Assembly: GCA_900128395.1 (NCBI GenBank)
Contig: LT649798.1
Coordinates: 1 to 13,505 of the forward strand
Length of the DNA: 13,505 nucleotides
From: Stramenopiles sp. TOSAG23-2
Lineage: Eukaryota > Sar
Direction: 5' to 3'
The position numbers were made by a program, and so were the translations under genes. The notes below the pieces were generated by a model. The model was given only the letters and a program-made list of their open reading frames with translations. It was not told the origin of the DNA and made no database searches. The stretch's first letter is position 1; every line of letters starts with the position of its first letter. Shown here one piece after another: positions 1 through 8,931 of the stretch.

Positions 1-237
1 AACCTATCTGATAATAATATTACTGATGATAGTGGAATACAAAGTATTATTGATGGATTAAAAACAAACAATACATTAGATTTCTTGCGCCTAGAGAATA
101 ATCAACTTAGTGATAATATGATATCACAATTAAAAGCTATACAACAATATAAAAGACAATTAAAAGCTATACAACAATATAAAAGGAGAGGATCAAACGG
201 GTATCAACAAGTGGAATGGATGGTGATATGGACATAA
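1..237 (+). CDS. Leucine-rich repeat protein, C-terminal fragment
   Basis: The frame is open from the first base to a TAA at 235-237, giving 78 residues; the 5' end lies outside the window. The first 38 residues read as ribonuclease-inhibitor-like LRR units (pattern LSDNNITDDSGIQSIIDGL, then LDFLRLENNQLSD), which normally form a curved protein-binding scaffold. The LRR part stops at about residue 38. It is followed by a short tail containing a perfect 10-residue duplication (QLKAIQQYKR twice), encoded by a 30-bp tandem repeat, then a Trp-containing end with no LRR character. The tail may reflect slippage that replaced the original C-terminus. LRR assignment is from the repeat pattern only; the partner and cellular role cannot be told from this fragment. 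Confidence 0.7.
   Translation, partial: NLSDNNITDDSGIQSIIDGLKTNNTLDFLRLENNQLSDNMISQLKAIQQYKRQLKAIQQYKRRGSNGYQQVEWMVIWT
126..185 (+). repeat. Perfect 30-bp tandem duplication
   Basis: Two head-to-tail identical 30-bp copies, 126-155 and 156-185, lie inside the LRR reading frame. Because 30 is a multiple of three the frame is kept and ten residues are duplicated. Perfect identity suggests a recent event or a polymorphic site. Confidence 0.95.
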
Positions 238-411
238 TAATTAATATATTTATATACTACCAACTACAATATATCCCTATATATAAAAGAGTAAGACACA
301 CACACACACTGTTACTTTATTCGTATTATCCAGCATTCTTGGTACAGAATAAGGTATGACAAAAGTCAACGACCAGATGGAAAATTTTCTCGACGTTTCA
401 ATGTTGGTATT
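238..411. other. Short intergenic region and probable 5' leader of the SET gene
   Basis: The region is AT-rich with a short CA run at about 298-309. The SET-gene frame is already open upstream of its first ATG, from the stop at 292-294, and the residues just before the ATG (reading SQRPDGKFSRRFNVGI) look protein-like. An upstream spliced exon is therefore possible. A 9-residue upstream ORF (ATG 401-403, TAG 428-430) overlaps the ATG at 412 in another frame. Confidence 0.4.
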
Positions 412-1701
412 ATGTCTGACATGGACATAGAAACCCAAGGGCAACATCACCCAATTTACACCATCTATTACCCGCATACGAATATGCACCATCGAAGGCG
501 TAATATAATTTTAGATGAAACAATGAGCCACAGTATCAGTCGTGTATCTCAATTGAGAAAAGGCAATTTGTATATCAAATTAAACGAACACGAAAATAAT
601 CAAATTGATTTCCCAGAAATATTGCCTCCATTCGAAGGGGTTGATACGTGGAAACAGGATATATCGAATAAAGACGACTATGTCTGGGAACCAGCGGAAA
701 ATGCTGTGTTTAAAACTGTCGGAAAGACACCAGTAGATCCAACTGAAAGTACAAAAAGGATAAAGCAACAAATGCAAGACTTGAAGAAACGTTTAGAAGT
801 AATCAAGCAAAATGAAGCTCAAAAGAAAGCTAATCTGCTAGCAAGAAGAGGTGGTCCAAGAAGGAGCAATAGAAACCGAAATAACAAGGTTAAAGCCTAT
901 CTAGCTGAAAAAAGACGTAACAATAACAGATATAAATATATCTGGCGTCGTGCAGATAAACAGCATGCATATCATGCAGTAGTTTTTAAAACTAAAGTCC
1001 TAAATATCCCTCGTCCAGGTGAGGAAATGTCTTTAGTTCCAATTGGTTCAACAAATGATATGGGTGGAATGAGAAAAAAATTAATGATTACAAATAAAAC
1101 ACCAATATGTAATAATATATATGAAAAAACAAATGGTAAAGAACGTGGATATGGTATCATAACATTGGAAGATATTAAAAAAGGGGAACCTATTTTAGAA
1201 TTTGTTGGTGAATTATTGACACATGAACAAGCAATGAAACGTGAAGAATATTATACAAAAATGAATATTAATTGTTGTTATCAATTGAAACTTGGATATG
1301 GTGCATGTCAAAATGTAATTGATCCAACATTATATGGAAATTTCGGTAGATTTGCAAATAGTTCCTGTAATAGTAATATGATATGTAAACGTTTAGAAGA
1401 AACAGAGTTATTTAAAAATGAAAGAAATTGTCGATATATACGTCCAATGTTTTATGCAGCAAGAGATATAAAAAAAGGGGAAGAATTAACATGGATGTAT
1501 AATAACCACAATGGTAGTGGTGGTAGTAGTAGTAGTAGTAGTAATAATAATCGAAGATCATCACGTAAAAGGAAAAAATCAACAGGAGGAGAAGAAGAAA
1601 AGAAGAAGGAAGCCTTGTCATCATCATTGTTTGATGGCGGTATAGGTGATGGTGGATATCAATGTTTTTGTGGTGAAATAAATTGCAAAAGTACATTGTA
1701 A
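412..1701 (+). CDS. SET-domain protein (putative lysine methyltransferase)
   Basis: A 429-residue protein from one uninterrupted frame. Residues 122-145 are a charged, coiled-coil-like stretch and 145-175 are very basic, suggesting nuclear localisation or nucleic-acid contact. The SET domain runs from about 240 to 365: it opens with ERGYGIITLEDIKKGEPI, contains GNFGRFANSSCNSN at about 309-322, and ends in GEELTWMYNN at 356-365. A post-SET-like CFCGEINC motif (Cys418, Cys420, Cys425) closes the protein. SET enzymes transfer methyl from S-adenosylmethionine to lysine, often on histones. Two features are odd. The usual NHSC core reads NSSC, and the usual LTYDY reads LTWMY. The SET and post-SET parts are also separated by about 50 residues of Gly/Ser/Asn and RRSSRKRKK-type sequence. 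No Cys-rich pre-SET was seen. The ATG at 412 is the first in frame, but an upstream exon cannot be excluded. Activity is uncertain. Confidence 0.85.
   Translation: MSDMDIETQGQHHPIYTIYYPHTNMHHRRRNIILDETMSHSISRVSQLRKGNLYIKLNEHENNQIDFPEILPPFEGVDTWKQDISNKDDYVWEPAENAVFKTVGKTPVDPTESTKRIKQQMQDLKKRLEVIKQNEAQKKANLLARRGGPRRSNRNRNNKVKAYLAEKRRNNNRYKYIWRRADKQHAYHAVVFKTKVLNIPRPGEEMSLVPIGSTNDMGGMRKKLMITNKTPICNNIYEKTNGKERGYGIITLEDIKKGEPILEFVGELLTHEQAMKREEYYTKMNINCCYQLKLGYGACQNVIDPTLYGNFGRFANSSCNSNMICKRLEETELFKNERNCRYIRPMFYAARDIKKGEELTWMYNNHNGSGGSSSSSSNNNRRSSRKRKKSTGGEEEKKKEALSSSLFDGGIGDGGYQCFCGEINCKSTL
1516..1551 (+). repeat. AGT/AAT trinucleotide tract in the SET gene
   Basis: A run of AGT codons passing into AAT codons encodes the Ser-Asn linker between the SET and post-SET parts. 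Tracts like this commonly vary in length between strains. Confidence 0.8.
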
Positions 1702-2018
1702 AAAAGATATTTCAAACGACGTTTAAATTTAAAAAATATTAATACACTGTGAGAGAGAGAGAGAAGAGAGAGAAGTGCGAGTGTCGTGTAAAAAATAATT
1801 CAATTTTTTAAGATATATATCATTTATTCATATTTTTTAATCATTAAAAAATATTCACACACTCCATGATACATGATATCATAAAAAAAATGACGGTTCG
1901 TATATATATATCTCCATATTCACACTATGCTTCGTATTATCATGTAGATATATTAGAGATGCGCTATAATATTCGTACTTTTTTACTATTCGTACAATAT
2001 TGTGTGCGTACATAAAAA
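1702..2018. other. Convergent 3' intergenic region
   Basis: This AT-rich stretch separates the 3' ends of the SET gene (+) and the glycosyltransferase gene (-). It holds a GA microsatellite at 1751-1775 and a short TA run near 1909-1918. A TTTATT at 1823-1828 could be a minus-strand poly(A) signal, but such hexamers are expected by chance here. No gene is seen. Confidence 0.5.
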
Positions 2019-4631
2019 TCACTTTACTAACCTCGGTTTCCCACCAACAATTCCAGGCAATGTTAATAAACGATTTGCTAATGGTTGTGGTGTACGTGAT
2101 ATGAAATGTAAAAATTCAATCCAATCATTTATTACTTCCTTATTACGAAACAATCGTCCTTCCACTTTACGTAACATTTCTGCACTTATACGATTACGAT
2201 ATTCTTTATCATTACCAAATTTATATAATTTATCAACAAAATCATCAATGGAATATGCTAAACAACAATTAATATCATCTAATTCCAATGCTTTTAAATA
2301 ACCTTTTTCAATCCTCATCGTCATACCTAATGAATGCCCTTCATAGACAACAAATGGTGTTCCGACGGAAAGTGCTTCCATAACAGTTACACCACTAGCA
2401 GTAGGATATGTAAACATGATTACTGCACCTAATTTAATAAAGGCTAAATAATCCTTCAATACCATAGGTTTTACCCATATAATACGTTGAAATACATCTG
2501 GTGGCATACTTTTTGACATACGTTCATTTAATATATTTTTCCAAGTTGAACGTTTTCCATCAACCATTAAAAGTAAACCAAGTGGATCTTTTTCTAATAA
2601 TTTTCTAATTGCTTCATCCATTACTGGATTTAATTTATACAATGAAGTTGGTATTAAATATAAATGTGGTTCGATGTTCGTAGTAGAACTAAAATAATCC
2701 ATTGGAATGCCAAAATCACTATGTGTTTTATCCATTGCAGGTAATATGGGTGGTAAAAAATATGTACAAATACTTGGCATTAAATATAAACGTTCCACAT
2801 AATGGGATTGTGCATATGGTGTTTCCATTAAATTTGAACTAATGAAATAATCGATTTTATCATTACCACTAGTAATACCATGACCCCAAAACATTACAGT
2901 GCGATAGGCTAAACGTGAAAACGATAAGAAATATGCACTATGTGCCATGCCAATTTCACCATAAATCATTATATCCAATTCCAATCGTGCTATATTTTCC
3001 CTCATATAAATCGGATCTTCACTATCTAATAATATATGATAATTTGCTTTATCAATAATTTCTTTTGTAAATTCATCTTCCATTCCACCCATTGGTGGTA
3101 TGATGACAATCACATCGAATACAGGTAATTGTGATAATTCTGCAATAATACCACGGAGTAATTTACCAACACTATGTTCACGAAAATAATGGGAAAAAAA
3201 TGCTACTTTAATTCGATTTGTTTCAGACAATGTGTCCCCCATACGTAATTGCAAACGATCTGGAACAATATTTGGACGTACATGGCTTGCAGTGAAGGAG
3301 CTTAAATGTGGTGCGCTAAGTTTCAATATTTGATAATAATGTGCACGTGCAATTTGATCATGTAAACCATGAAATATTAAATGATATCCTAAATCTGTCA
3401 CTGCTTCTGCATGATTATGTATAACTAATTTTCCAGTAGTTGCATCCATTAATAATTCTTCTAATCCACCTAAATATCGTGCACGTGTTTTAAATACATC
3501 GCCAAGGGATTTATATACTCGAGGTAACAATGTTAAACGTTTAAATTTTGCAGCAGATGCACGTGGTATATTACCATTTTCTCTTGCAGCATCTTCCGCA
3601 CGTTTTAATAATTCACGTGCTGTGTCTAAATCACCATTATCACTAATTTTATTTGCAAGACTATCTAATGATGGTATCATTTTTGGATCTATTTCAATTG
3701 CTTTTTTCCATATGTTCATAGCCTCTTCCTCTCTGTCATCACTAACACCATCTAATGCCGATCCTAAATTATTTAATAATCCAGCTTCATGTTGACGTAT
3801 ATTTGGATCATTTGATTTACGCAAGGTATCCAATGCAATATATTGTAATTCTACTGATTTTTCTTTCTCTCCAATTTTATTTAAATATGTTGCATAATTT
3901 GTCATTGCAAATATATTACCACCTTGTATTGCAATTTCATAATGTTTTTTACCATCATTACGTCTATTTGGAAAATTCATTAATAATAATGCTAAATCAT
4001 TACGTATTCCATGTTCCTCCGGAAATAAGTCTAAATATCGTTCATAATATTTCGTTGCATCTAAATATACTTTATCTACTGCATCTTTACTTTGCCCTTT
4101 TGCAATTAAATCAGATGAGATACTATATTGATGTAATTTACCTAATAGCAATAATGATTGGCCATGTTTTGGCCATGTTTGAAGTGATGTTTCTAATAAT
4201 TCTTTACATTCATTTGTTTTACCAATTTGCATAGCATGATCTGCTGCAGTGGAATAATAATCTGGAATTAATTTATTACCATTTGTTGTTATTGTTGATG
4301 CTAATCCAATTGCTTTTTTAGCAAATTCATATCCAGTTGTATGTTCTTGTTGTCGATATTTGATGGAAGAAAGTATATACCATATATCTGATTTGTCGTT
4401 ATCATTTCCTTTGTCAATATGATTCATTACTTTATTTTCTGCTGATATTATATCGCCTTTATTTATAATTGCAATAACATCGTTGATAATATTATCATAT
4501 GAATTATTATTATTATTATTATTTGCTGTTGTTGTTGTTGTTGTTCCTTGTACATATTTGAAATAACATTGGATATTGATAAATATTATTATGAATAATA
4601 ATATATTATAAAATGAGATGGAATGTTTCAT
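2019..4631 (-). CDS. TPR-containing GT41/OGT-like glycosyltransferase with signal peptide
   Basis: An 870-residue protein starting at the ATG whose product begins MKHSISFYNILLFIIIFINI. That start leaves a clean hydrophobic signal peptide or anchor of about 28 residues; an in-frame ATG 26 codons upstream (4709) would only add more hydrophobic sequence. A Thr/Asn linker follows, then TPR helices over roughly residues 50-370 (for example around 300, with AIEIDPKMIPSLDSLA). The C-terminal half matches the GT-B fold of the O-GlcNAc transferase/SPINDLY group (GT41). Its landmarks are RIKVAFFSHYFREHSVGKLL with His486, WGHGITSGNDKIDYFIS around His584, and PTASGVTVMEALSVGTPFVV at 743 onward with Glu752. 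Family members transfer sugars such as GlcNAc or fucose from nucleotide donors to proteins, usually in cytosol and nucleus. The signal peptide suggests this one acts in the secretory pathway or outside the cell. Donor and acceptor are unknown. Confidence 0.88.
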   Translation of the reverse strand: MKHSISFYNILLFIIIFINIQCYFKYVQGTTTTTTANNNNNNNSYDNIINDVIAIINKGDIISAENKVMNHIDKGNDNDKSDIWYILSSIKYRQQEHTTGYEFAKKAIGLASTITTNGNKLIPDYYSTAADHAMQIGKTNECKELLETSLQTWPKHGQSLLLLGKLHQYSISSDLIAKGQSKDAVDKVYLDATKYYERYLDLFPEEHGIRNDLALLLMNFPNRRNDGKKHYEIAIQGGNIFAMTNYATYLNKIGEKEKSVELQYIALDTLRKSNDPNIRQHEAGLLNNLGSALDGVSDDREEEAMNIWKKAIEIDPKMIPSLDSLANKISDNGDLDTARELLKRAEDAARENGNIPRASAAKFKRLTLLPRVYKSLGDVFKTRARYLGGLEELLMDATTGKLVIHNHAEAVTDLGYHLIFHGLHDQIARAHYYQILKLSAPHLSSFTASHVRPNIVPDRLQLRMGDTLSETNRIKVAFFSHYFREHSVGKLLRGIIAELSQLPVFDVIVIIPPMGGMEDEFTKEIIDKANYHILLDSEDPIYMRENIARLELDIMIYGEIGMAHSAYFLSFSRLAYRTVMFWGHGITSGNDKIDYFISSNLMETPYAQSHYVERLYLMPSICTYFLPPILPAMDKTHSDFGIPMDYFSSTTNIEPHLYLIPTSLYKLNPVMDEAIRKLLEKDPLGLLLMVDGKRSTWKNILNERMSKSMPPDVFQRIIWVKPMVLKDYLAFIKLGAVIMFTYPTASGVTVMEALSVGTPFVVYEGHSLGMTMRIEKGYLKALELDDINCCLAYSIDDFVDKLYKFGNDKEYRNRISAEMLRKVEGRLFRNKEVINDWIEFLHFISRTPQPLANRLLTLPGIVGGKPRLVK

Positions 4632-5661
4632 TGTAATAATTAATATGTAAATTAATATAATTATACACAATACACAGAAGATGATGATGATAATAACTAG
4701 ATATGCCAAGTAGTATCGAAGTCACTTGTATACAAAAATGTTTTGCTTTCTTCTGTTTTTCTATTATAGAAGTATCTTGCAATATGCAACTTGATTTTTT
4801 TTTTTTTTTTAGATGAATTAATAATTATGTATAATTTACACCCCCCCAGAAAATAATGATAATTATTAATTAGATAATAACAAGTATAGTAAAAGGAAGT
4901 CGACACTTGTGTATACAAAAATGTCTTATTTTCTTATTTATCTTCTACTATAGAAGTATCTTGCAATATATTAATATGCAATTTGATTTTTCTTGTTTTT
5001 GATTGTGAGGATAATGATGTGAATTTTTACATTTTTTCCCTCTGCTAGAAGCCCACACACATATCTATTCTTCATTCAGTTTTATTTACTTTTTTTGGAT
5101 TTTATTTATATAAACGCATTTTTCACATTATTATAATTTCATTAGGATATTGATTTTAATAGGCATGAATTTTCATAGTCTAATTTATAATTGATATTGT
5201 GTTGATGGTATCATGGAATGTGAATGGACGTATCTATTTACACTACTAATATTTATACTTTAATATTAATATTAGTAAGTATCATTGTACTTAGACATTT
5301 GATGTTTTTGATTTGAACATTTGAACAACATTAAAAAAAACAAATTTTTTTTAATATTTTAATGAATGAAAAGATTAAGATTGGGTATGTCACTACACAA
5401 ACATTGAAAAAACCAAATTGATATATATATATATACAAAACCAACAAATTATTCAGAGTTAAACATTCAAAAACTCACCATATAATATTGAATATAGAGC
5501 AATTTAAATTATAAACGATACATTTATATTTCGACCAGTACATCACAGGCAGTATACGACGAATTTCTTATACATTTAATTATTTTATCAAAAATATTGC
5601 ATTATATTTATAAAAGAAAATATATTATTTGAAATATATATATATATTGTATAATTATATT
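4632..5661. other. Divergent intergenic/promoter region
   Basis: About 1 kb separates the starts of the glycosyltransferase (-) and the lipase (+), so it probably holds both promoters. Visible content is a diverged direct repeat (4718-4806 and 4896-4996), a long T tract at about 4796-4811, a run of seven C near 4842-4848, a TA run near 5419-5434, and a small inverted repeat (arms 5244-5253 and 5268-5277). No coding frame with protein-like composition was found. Confidence 0.6.
4718..4996. repeat. Diverged direct repeat, copies 4718-4806 and 4896-4996
   Basis: Both copies carry the same ordered blocks: GAAGTC, then CACTTGT, TATACAAAAATGT, a T-rich patch with TTTCTT, CTATAGAAGTATCTTGC or near variants, AATATGCAA and TTGATTTTT. 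They are offset by about 178 bp. Copy two has small insertions. The pair lies upstream of the glycosyltransferase start and may be a duplicated promoter segment or a mobile-element remnant. Confidence 0.8.
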
Positions 5662-6769
5662 ATGGCATCCTTTGCAAAAGATGATAATAATAATGAGACA
5701 ACACCATTAATAAATCCAGAAGGTAAAATATTTACAAATGAATGGTCGTCGGATTGCAATCCAGTAACAGGTTCAATATTGAATAAACAAAATTTACGTT
5801 TAGCAACATTTTATTATCCAGTAAAAGGAAGAAAAAAAGTTAAAGGTACCATTTTAGCAATACATGGTTATGGTGCTCATTGCCATTGGGAATATATGGG
5901 ATATCCATACAATACGTATAAAAATGGTTGGGTTGAAAGTTTCAATAACAATGGTTACAATGTATTAACATATGACCACCAATCACATGGTTTATCTCAG
6001 GATTTAATTCCAGGTGTACGTTGTTATATTGATAGGTTTGATGATTTAATTGATGATGCATTACAAATATATTATGAACGAAAAAAAAATGCAAAGAAAA
6101 AAGAAAAATTATATGTATTAGGTATTTCAATGGGTGGTAATATTGCTGCACATGTTGCTGTACGTTTAGGGAAAGAATTAGATGGTTTAGTCTTAGGTTC
6201 ACCAATGGTCTCTGTTGAAAAATTGAAGAAAAAATGCATTAATGCAATTTTATTACCTATTTCCGGTTGTGTCAGTAAATGTTGGCCTACATTAGCAGTT
6301 GGTGCAAAAGCAAAAAATACAATGTATCCTGAAATGGCAAAACATCGTGAAGAAGATCCATTAAGTTATTTAGGTATGATACGTGCAAGATTTGCAACAG
6401 AATCTATTGCTACGTGTGATTTAGTAAGTATATATTAATCGTATATATTTCTATCATCTATAGTTTGAATCCTTTTTTATATTCAAGTATGTATATATAA
6501 TAGCTAACATTCTATGATACACTGTAACATTTGATAATATATAGATTCAAGAACTATGCCATAAAATTGTTACACCAACTTATATTGTTCATTCATCTAA
6601 AGATACATTTACGGATCCAGAAGGTAGTATTAAATTTTATGAGGATATTGGAAGTGAAGTGAAAGAATTGAATTTATTAGAAGAGCATAATTTTTGGCAT
6701 GGAATCAATAAAGAACCAAATAATAAAGTTGTTGCAGATGGTATTATTGAATTTTTAAATGAGTTGTAA
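5662..6769 (+). CDS. Monoacylglycerol lipase-like alpha/beta hydrolase (two exons)
   Basis: Exons 5662-6423 and 6545-6769, joined in phase 0, encode 328 residues. The fold signature is complete: HGYG at 68-71 (oxyanion region), nucleophile elbow GISMGG with Ser156, acid Asp274 in the SSKDTFTDP context, and His306 in FWHGI. The last two lie in exon 2, so the unspliced frame that stops at 6436-6438 would lack a full catalytic triad; this is strong support for the intron. The family hydrolyses monoacylglycerols or lysolipids to free fatty acid and glycerol. No signal peptide is seen, so it is probably cytosolic or membrane-associated. An in-frame ATG at 5629 would add 11 mostly hydrophobic residues; MASFAKDD at 5662 is preferred. 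Codons 177-207 are identical to a segment in the coiled-coil gene near 9.7 kb and are native here, since this position normally carries an LVLGSPM-type strand. Confidence 0.9.
6190..6282 (+). repeat. 93-bp segment shared exactly with 9691-9783 (source copy)
   Basis: This stretch encodes lipase residues 177-207, from VLGSPM to VSKC. Its reverse complement occurs base for base at 9691-9783. It starts and ends on codon boundaries of the lipase. The bases immediately outside differ on both sides. Confidence 0.97.
6424..6544 (+). other. Intron of the lipase gene (121 bp, phase 0)
   Basis: The donor GTAAGT follows a complete TTA codon and the acceptor TATAG precedes ATT. Removing it continues the frame into the catalytic Asp and His region. 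Confidence 0.9.
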
Positions 6770-7249
6770 AGCGGTGGTATCTTGCTTCCGATCCTCGTCA
6801 TGATTATGATGTTCCGTGTATATGTTGTGCATATGTCAAAACCAAAGAAATTAGATTATGAACAAAAATGGCTTATAACGTATCACACAAAACAAAAAAT
6901 TAGTTCATATTACACACTTCGTTGAATGGATCCCACAATATCCAACATCAAAAATCATATATTGAACGTAGAAGCGAACAGGTATCAATCGATTTAGAGA
7001 GAGACACTGAGATATATATATATAATAAAATAAAAATAAAACCATTTCAAAACTGCAAGTATTAGGATTTATATATTATTTCCTTACACATTTTTAAAAA
7101 TCAATTATAAATAATAATAATACGGTCTCTCAACCACTATATATATAGAATTATGCATTTATTTAAAAAAAGCCAATAATAAAATACAAATATGTAGACA
7201 ACAAAAGATAGTACGTATGGAAAAAAAAGGAACAGATTGATAACCAAAT
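6770..7249. other. Intergenic region between lipase and transporter
   Basis: This region holds the 3' UTR of the lipase and the promoter/5' leader of the transporter, both on the plus strand. It shows short GA and TA runs near 6997-7024, AATAAA hexamers from 7024, and a 7-residue upstream ORF (7217-7240). No gene is seen. Confidence 0.5.
7217..7240 (+). promoter_or_regulatory. Possible upstream ORF of the transporter
   Basis: ATG at 7217-7219 opens a seven-codon frame (MEKKGTD) closed by TGA at 7238-7240, nine bases before the transporter ATG. If the transcript starts upstream of it, it could lower translation of the main frame. No transcript start is known. Confidence 0.3.
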
Positions 7250-8560
7250 ATGAAATCGAGTCATTATAATAAAATACACGATTCATTTGATGAGGAACAT
7301 GGTGCTAGTAATAATAATAATTATGGAAGTAATTCATCACCACCAACTTTAACAAATATTAATAATAATGAAGATAATTTAAATAATAATGAGGACAATA
7401 ATAACACAACATTTGGATCAAAAGTAATATATTCAATCGTATTAATAGCAGGTGTATGTATCGCAAACTTATGGGAAAACGAAGCATTGCAAGGTGGTGA
7501 AATCACTTTGAAATACGTTCAACCTGGTATTATTATATATGTAAATCATTCATTTTTATTACTAAATTTTATTATTGGATTATACCTTTATAGCAAACGA
7601 ACAAACACGCCATTAACAACTTTATGTTGTAGTTTTGAATTAATTCAATCATCTTTAATTGATGCATCTGGATGGAGTCGAAAAGATGCATTGAAAAAAA
7701 CTACGTGGTTAGCATTTTTGTATTTTGTGCCAAATCTCTTTTGGGCTGCTTCGTTAAATTATATTCCAGTTAGTATATCCGTAGCAATGCAACAATCTCA
7801 ATGTGGCTTTGTATACTTATTAGGTGTATATTGGTCAGTGATCCCGGCAAATAGAATCAAATCAATTGCATGTGTTTTTTGTATTTTAGGCGTCATATTA
7901 ATTAGTGTCGGTACAATTATGGCTGCAGACGATAGTGATAAAAATGGCTCGTCATCTTCTGGTAAAACTGGTGATGATGATGGTGGTGCTAGTAATAATA
8001 ATGTGATACTTGGATTAATATTTGCAATAGTTTTTCCAACAACTATATCTTTCTTTTCCATCTATTTTAAAATGTTCAGTAAACATTGTATCAATTTAGA
8101 ACGAACTTGTGTCTTGACGGGTGTTATTGGTATTACAAATACATTTTTTATGATTCCATTTATTTTGTTACAACCTATATTAGGTTTAGGACCAGTAATT
8201 TTGCCTGACAGTGGAAGTACATTTGTTTTAATTGTCTATATAGGTTTCTTAGCATTTTTATATAATTTTTTTTACATGACTGGGATTAGTGTAATGGGGC
8301 CATTAACAACCTCACTTGGTGTTGCATTGTGTCTTCCAACTAGTATTGTATATGATATGATATTTAAAAGCAGTAATGTATTGAATGGCGTTAGCTTTGT
8401 AGGTTGTGCATTTGTTTTTGGTGCTTTTGTTAGTATTATTAGAGCAGGTGATGGAGATTCCACAGCAGAAGTGAATAATAATAATAATAACAATAATGAC
8501 GATGATGGAATAAACGCAACAAATGCCAGCATTGGGGATGAAGTAACAACAGAAATTTAA
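7250..8560 (+). CDS. Drug/metabolite transporter superfamily protein, about ten membrane helices
   Basis: A single-exon protein of 436 residues. The first 54 residues are Asn/Ser/Asp-rich and cytosol-like. They are followed by hydrophobic segments at about 58-75, 92-115, 153-172, 177-199, 205-225, 252-272, 287-308, 324-345, 349-370 and 378-397, then an Asn/Asp-rich tail with a seven-to-eight Asn run. Ten helices in two halves, split by a Gly/Ser/Asp loop at 225-251, are the architecture of EamA/SLC35-type carriers. The LNYIPVSISVAMQQSQCGFVY stretch near 169-189 has the look of the helix-4 region of that group. Such carriers move nucleotide sugars, thiamine, purines or other metabolites across plasma, Golgi or organelle membranes. 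The substrate cannot be named. No plastid or ER signal is evident. The ATG at 7250 is the first of the frame. Confidence 0.82.
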   Translation: MKSSHYNKIHDSFDEEHGASNNNNYGSNSSPPTLTNINNNEDNLNNNEDNNNTTFGSKVIYSIVLIAGVCIANLWENEALQGGEITLKYVQPGIIIYVNHSFLLLNFIIGLYLYSKRTNTPLTTLCCSFELIQSSLIDASGWSRKDALKKTTWLAFLYFVPNLFWAASLNYIPVSISVAMQQSQCGFVYLLGVYWSVIPANRIKSIACVFCILGVILISVGTIMAADDSDKNGSSSSGKTGDDDGGASNNNVILGLIFAIVFPTTISFFSIYFKMFSKHCINLERTCVLTGVIGITNTFFMIPFILLQPILGLGPVILPDSGSTFVLIVYIGFLAFLYNFFYMTGISVMGPLTTSLGVALCLPTSIVYDMIFKSSNVLNGVSFVGCAFVFGAFVSIIRAGDGDSTAEVNNNNNNNNDDDGINATNASIGDEVTTEI

Positions 8561-8931
8561 AATTTTACGCATATGCATGATAGCGGCCATACATTTTATA
8601 TTTTAAATATGACATTAAGCCTTGTCAAAATAAAGTATACGATTCGTAAAAAACACACGCGAGAGTATCACAATATTTTTTAATTTTTTTTTTTTAATTT
8701 TTTATATTTTTTATTAAAAAGAGATGCAGATATCGTATCATATAATTAATGATATATGGTAAAATCTACGAACGGGTCGTAAGTTATTTACGATAATTTT
8801 TTACTTCCCGGTGCTAAGTAATATGCTCAAAATACATATAATTTATCAATATATTAACCACATCTGAATCGTAGCATGCACAGCGTATTAACATATTACA
8901 TAAACTCACACCTTTATATATACACACACAC
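8561..8931. other. Convergent 3' intergenic region
   Basis: This region separates the transporter (+) from the coiled-coil gene (-). AATAAA at 8629-8634, 69 bases after the transporter stop, is a reasonable poly(A) signal. T tracts lie near 8677-8711. No gene is seen. Confidence 0.5.

Noticed and set aside
3755-4234. Plus-strand ORF of 159 codons
   Set aside because: It lies wholly antisense within the glycosyltransferase gene and has only Leu/Ile/Tyr/His-rich shadow composition.
4632-4709. Longer glycosyltransferase start at 4709
   Set aside because: It would add 26 hydrophobic residues before an already complete signal peptide; the ATG at 4631 gives a conventional N-terminus.
4697-4918. 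Minus-strand ORF of 73 codons upstream of the glycosyltransferase
   Set aside because: It is built from homopolymer and AT-rich spacer, and covers one copy and the edge of the other copy of the diverged direct repeat.
5244-5277. Small inverted repeat (10-bp arms) as a regulatory hairpin
   Set aside because: It consists almost only of A and T in an AT-rich spacer, so chance occurrence is likely.
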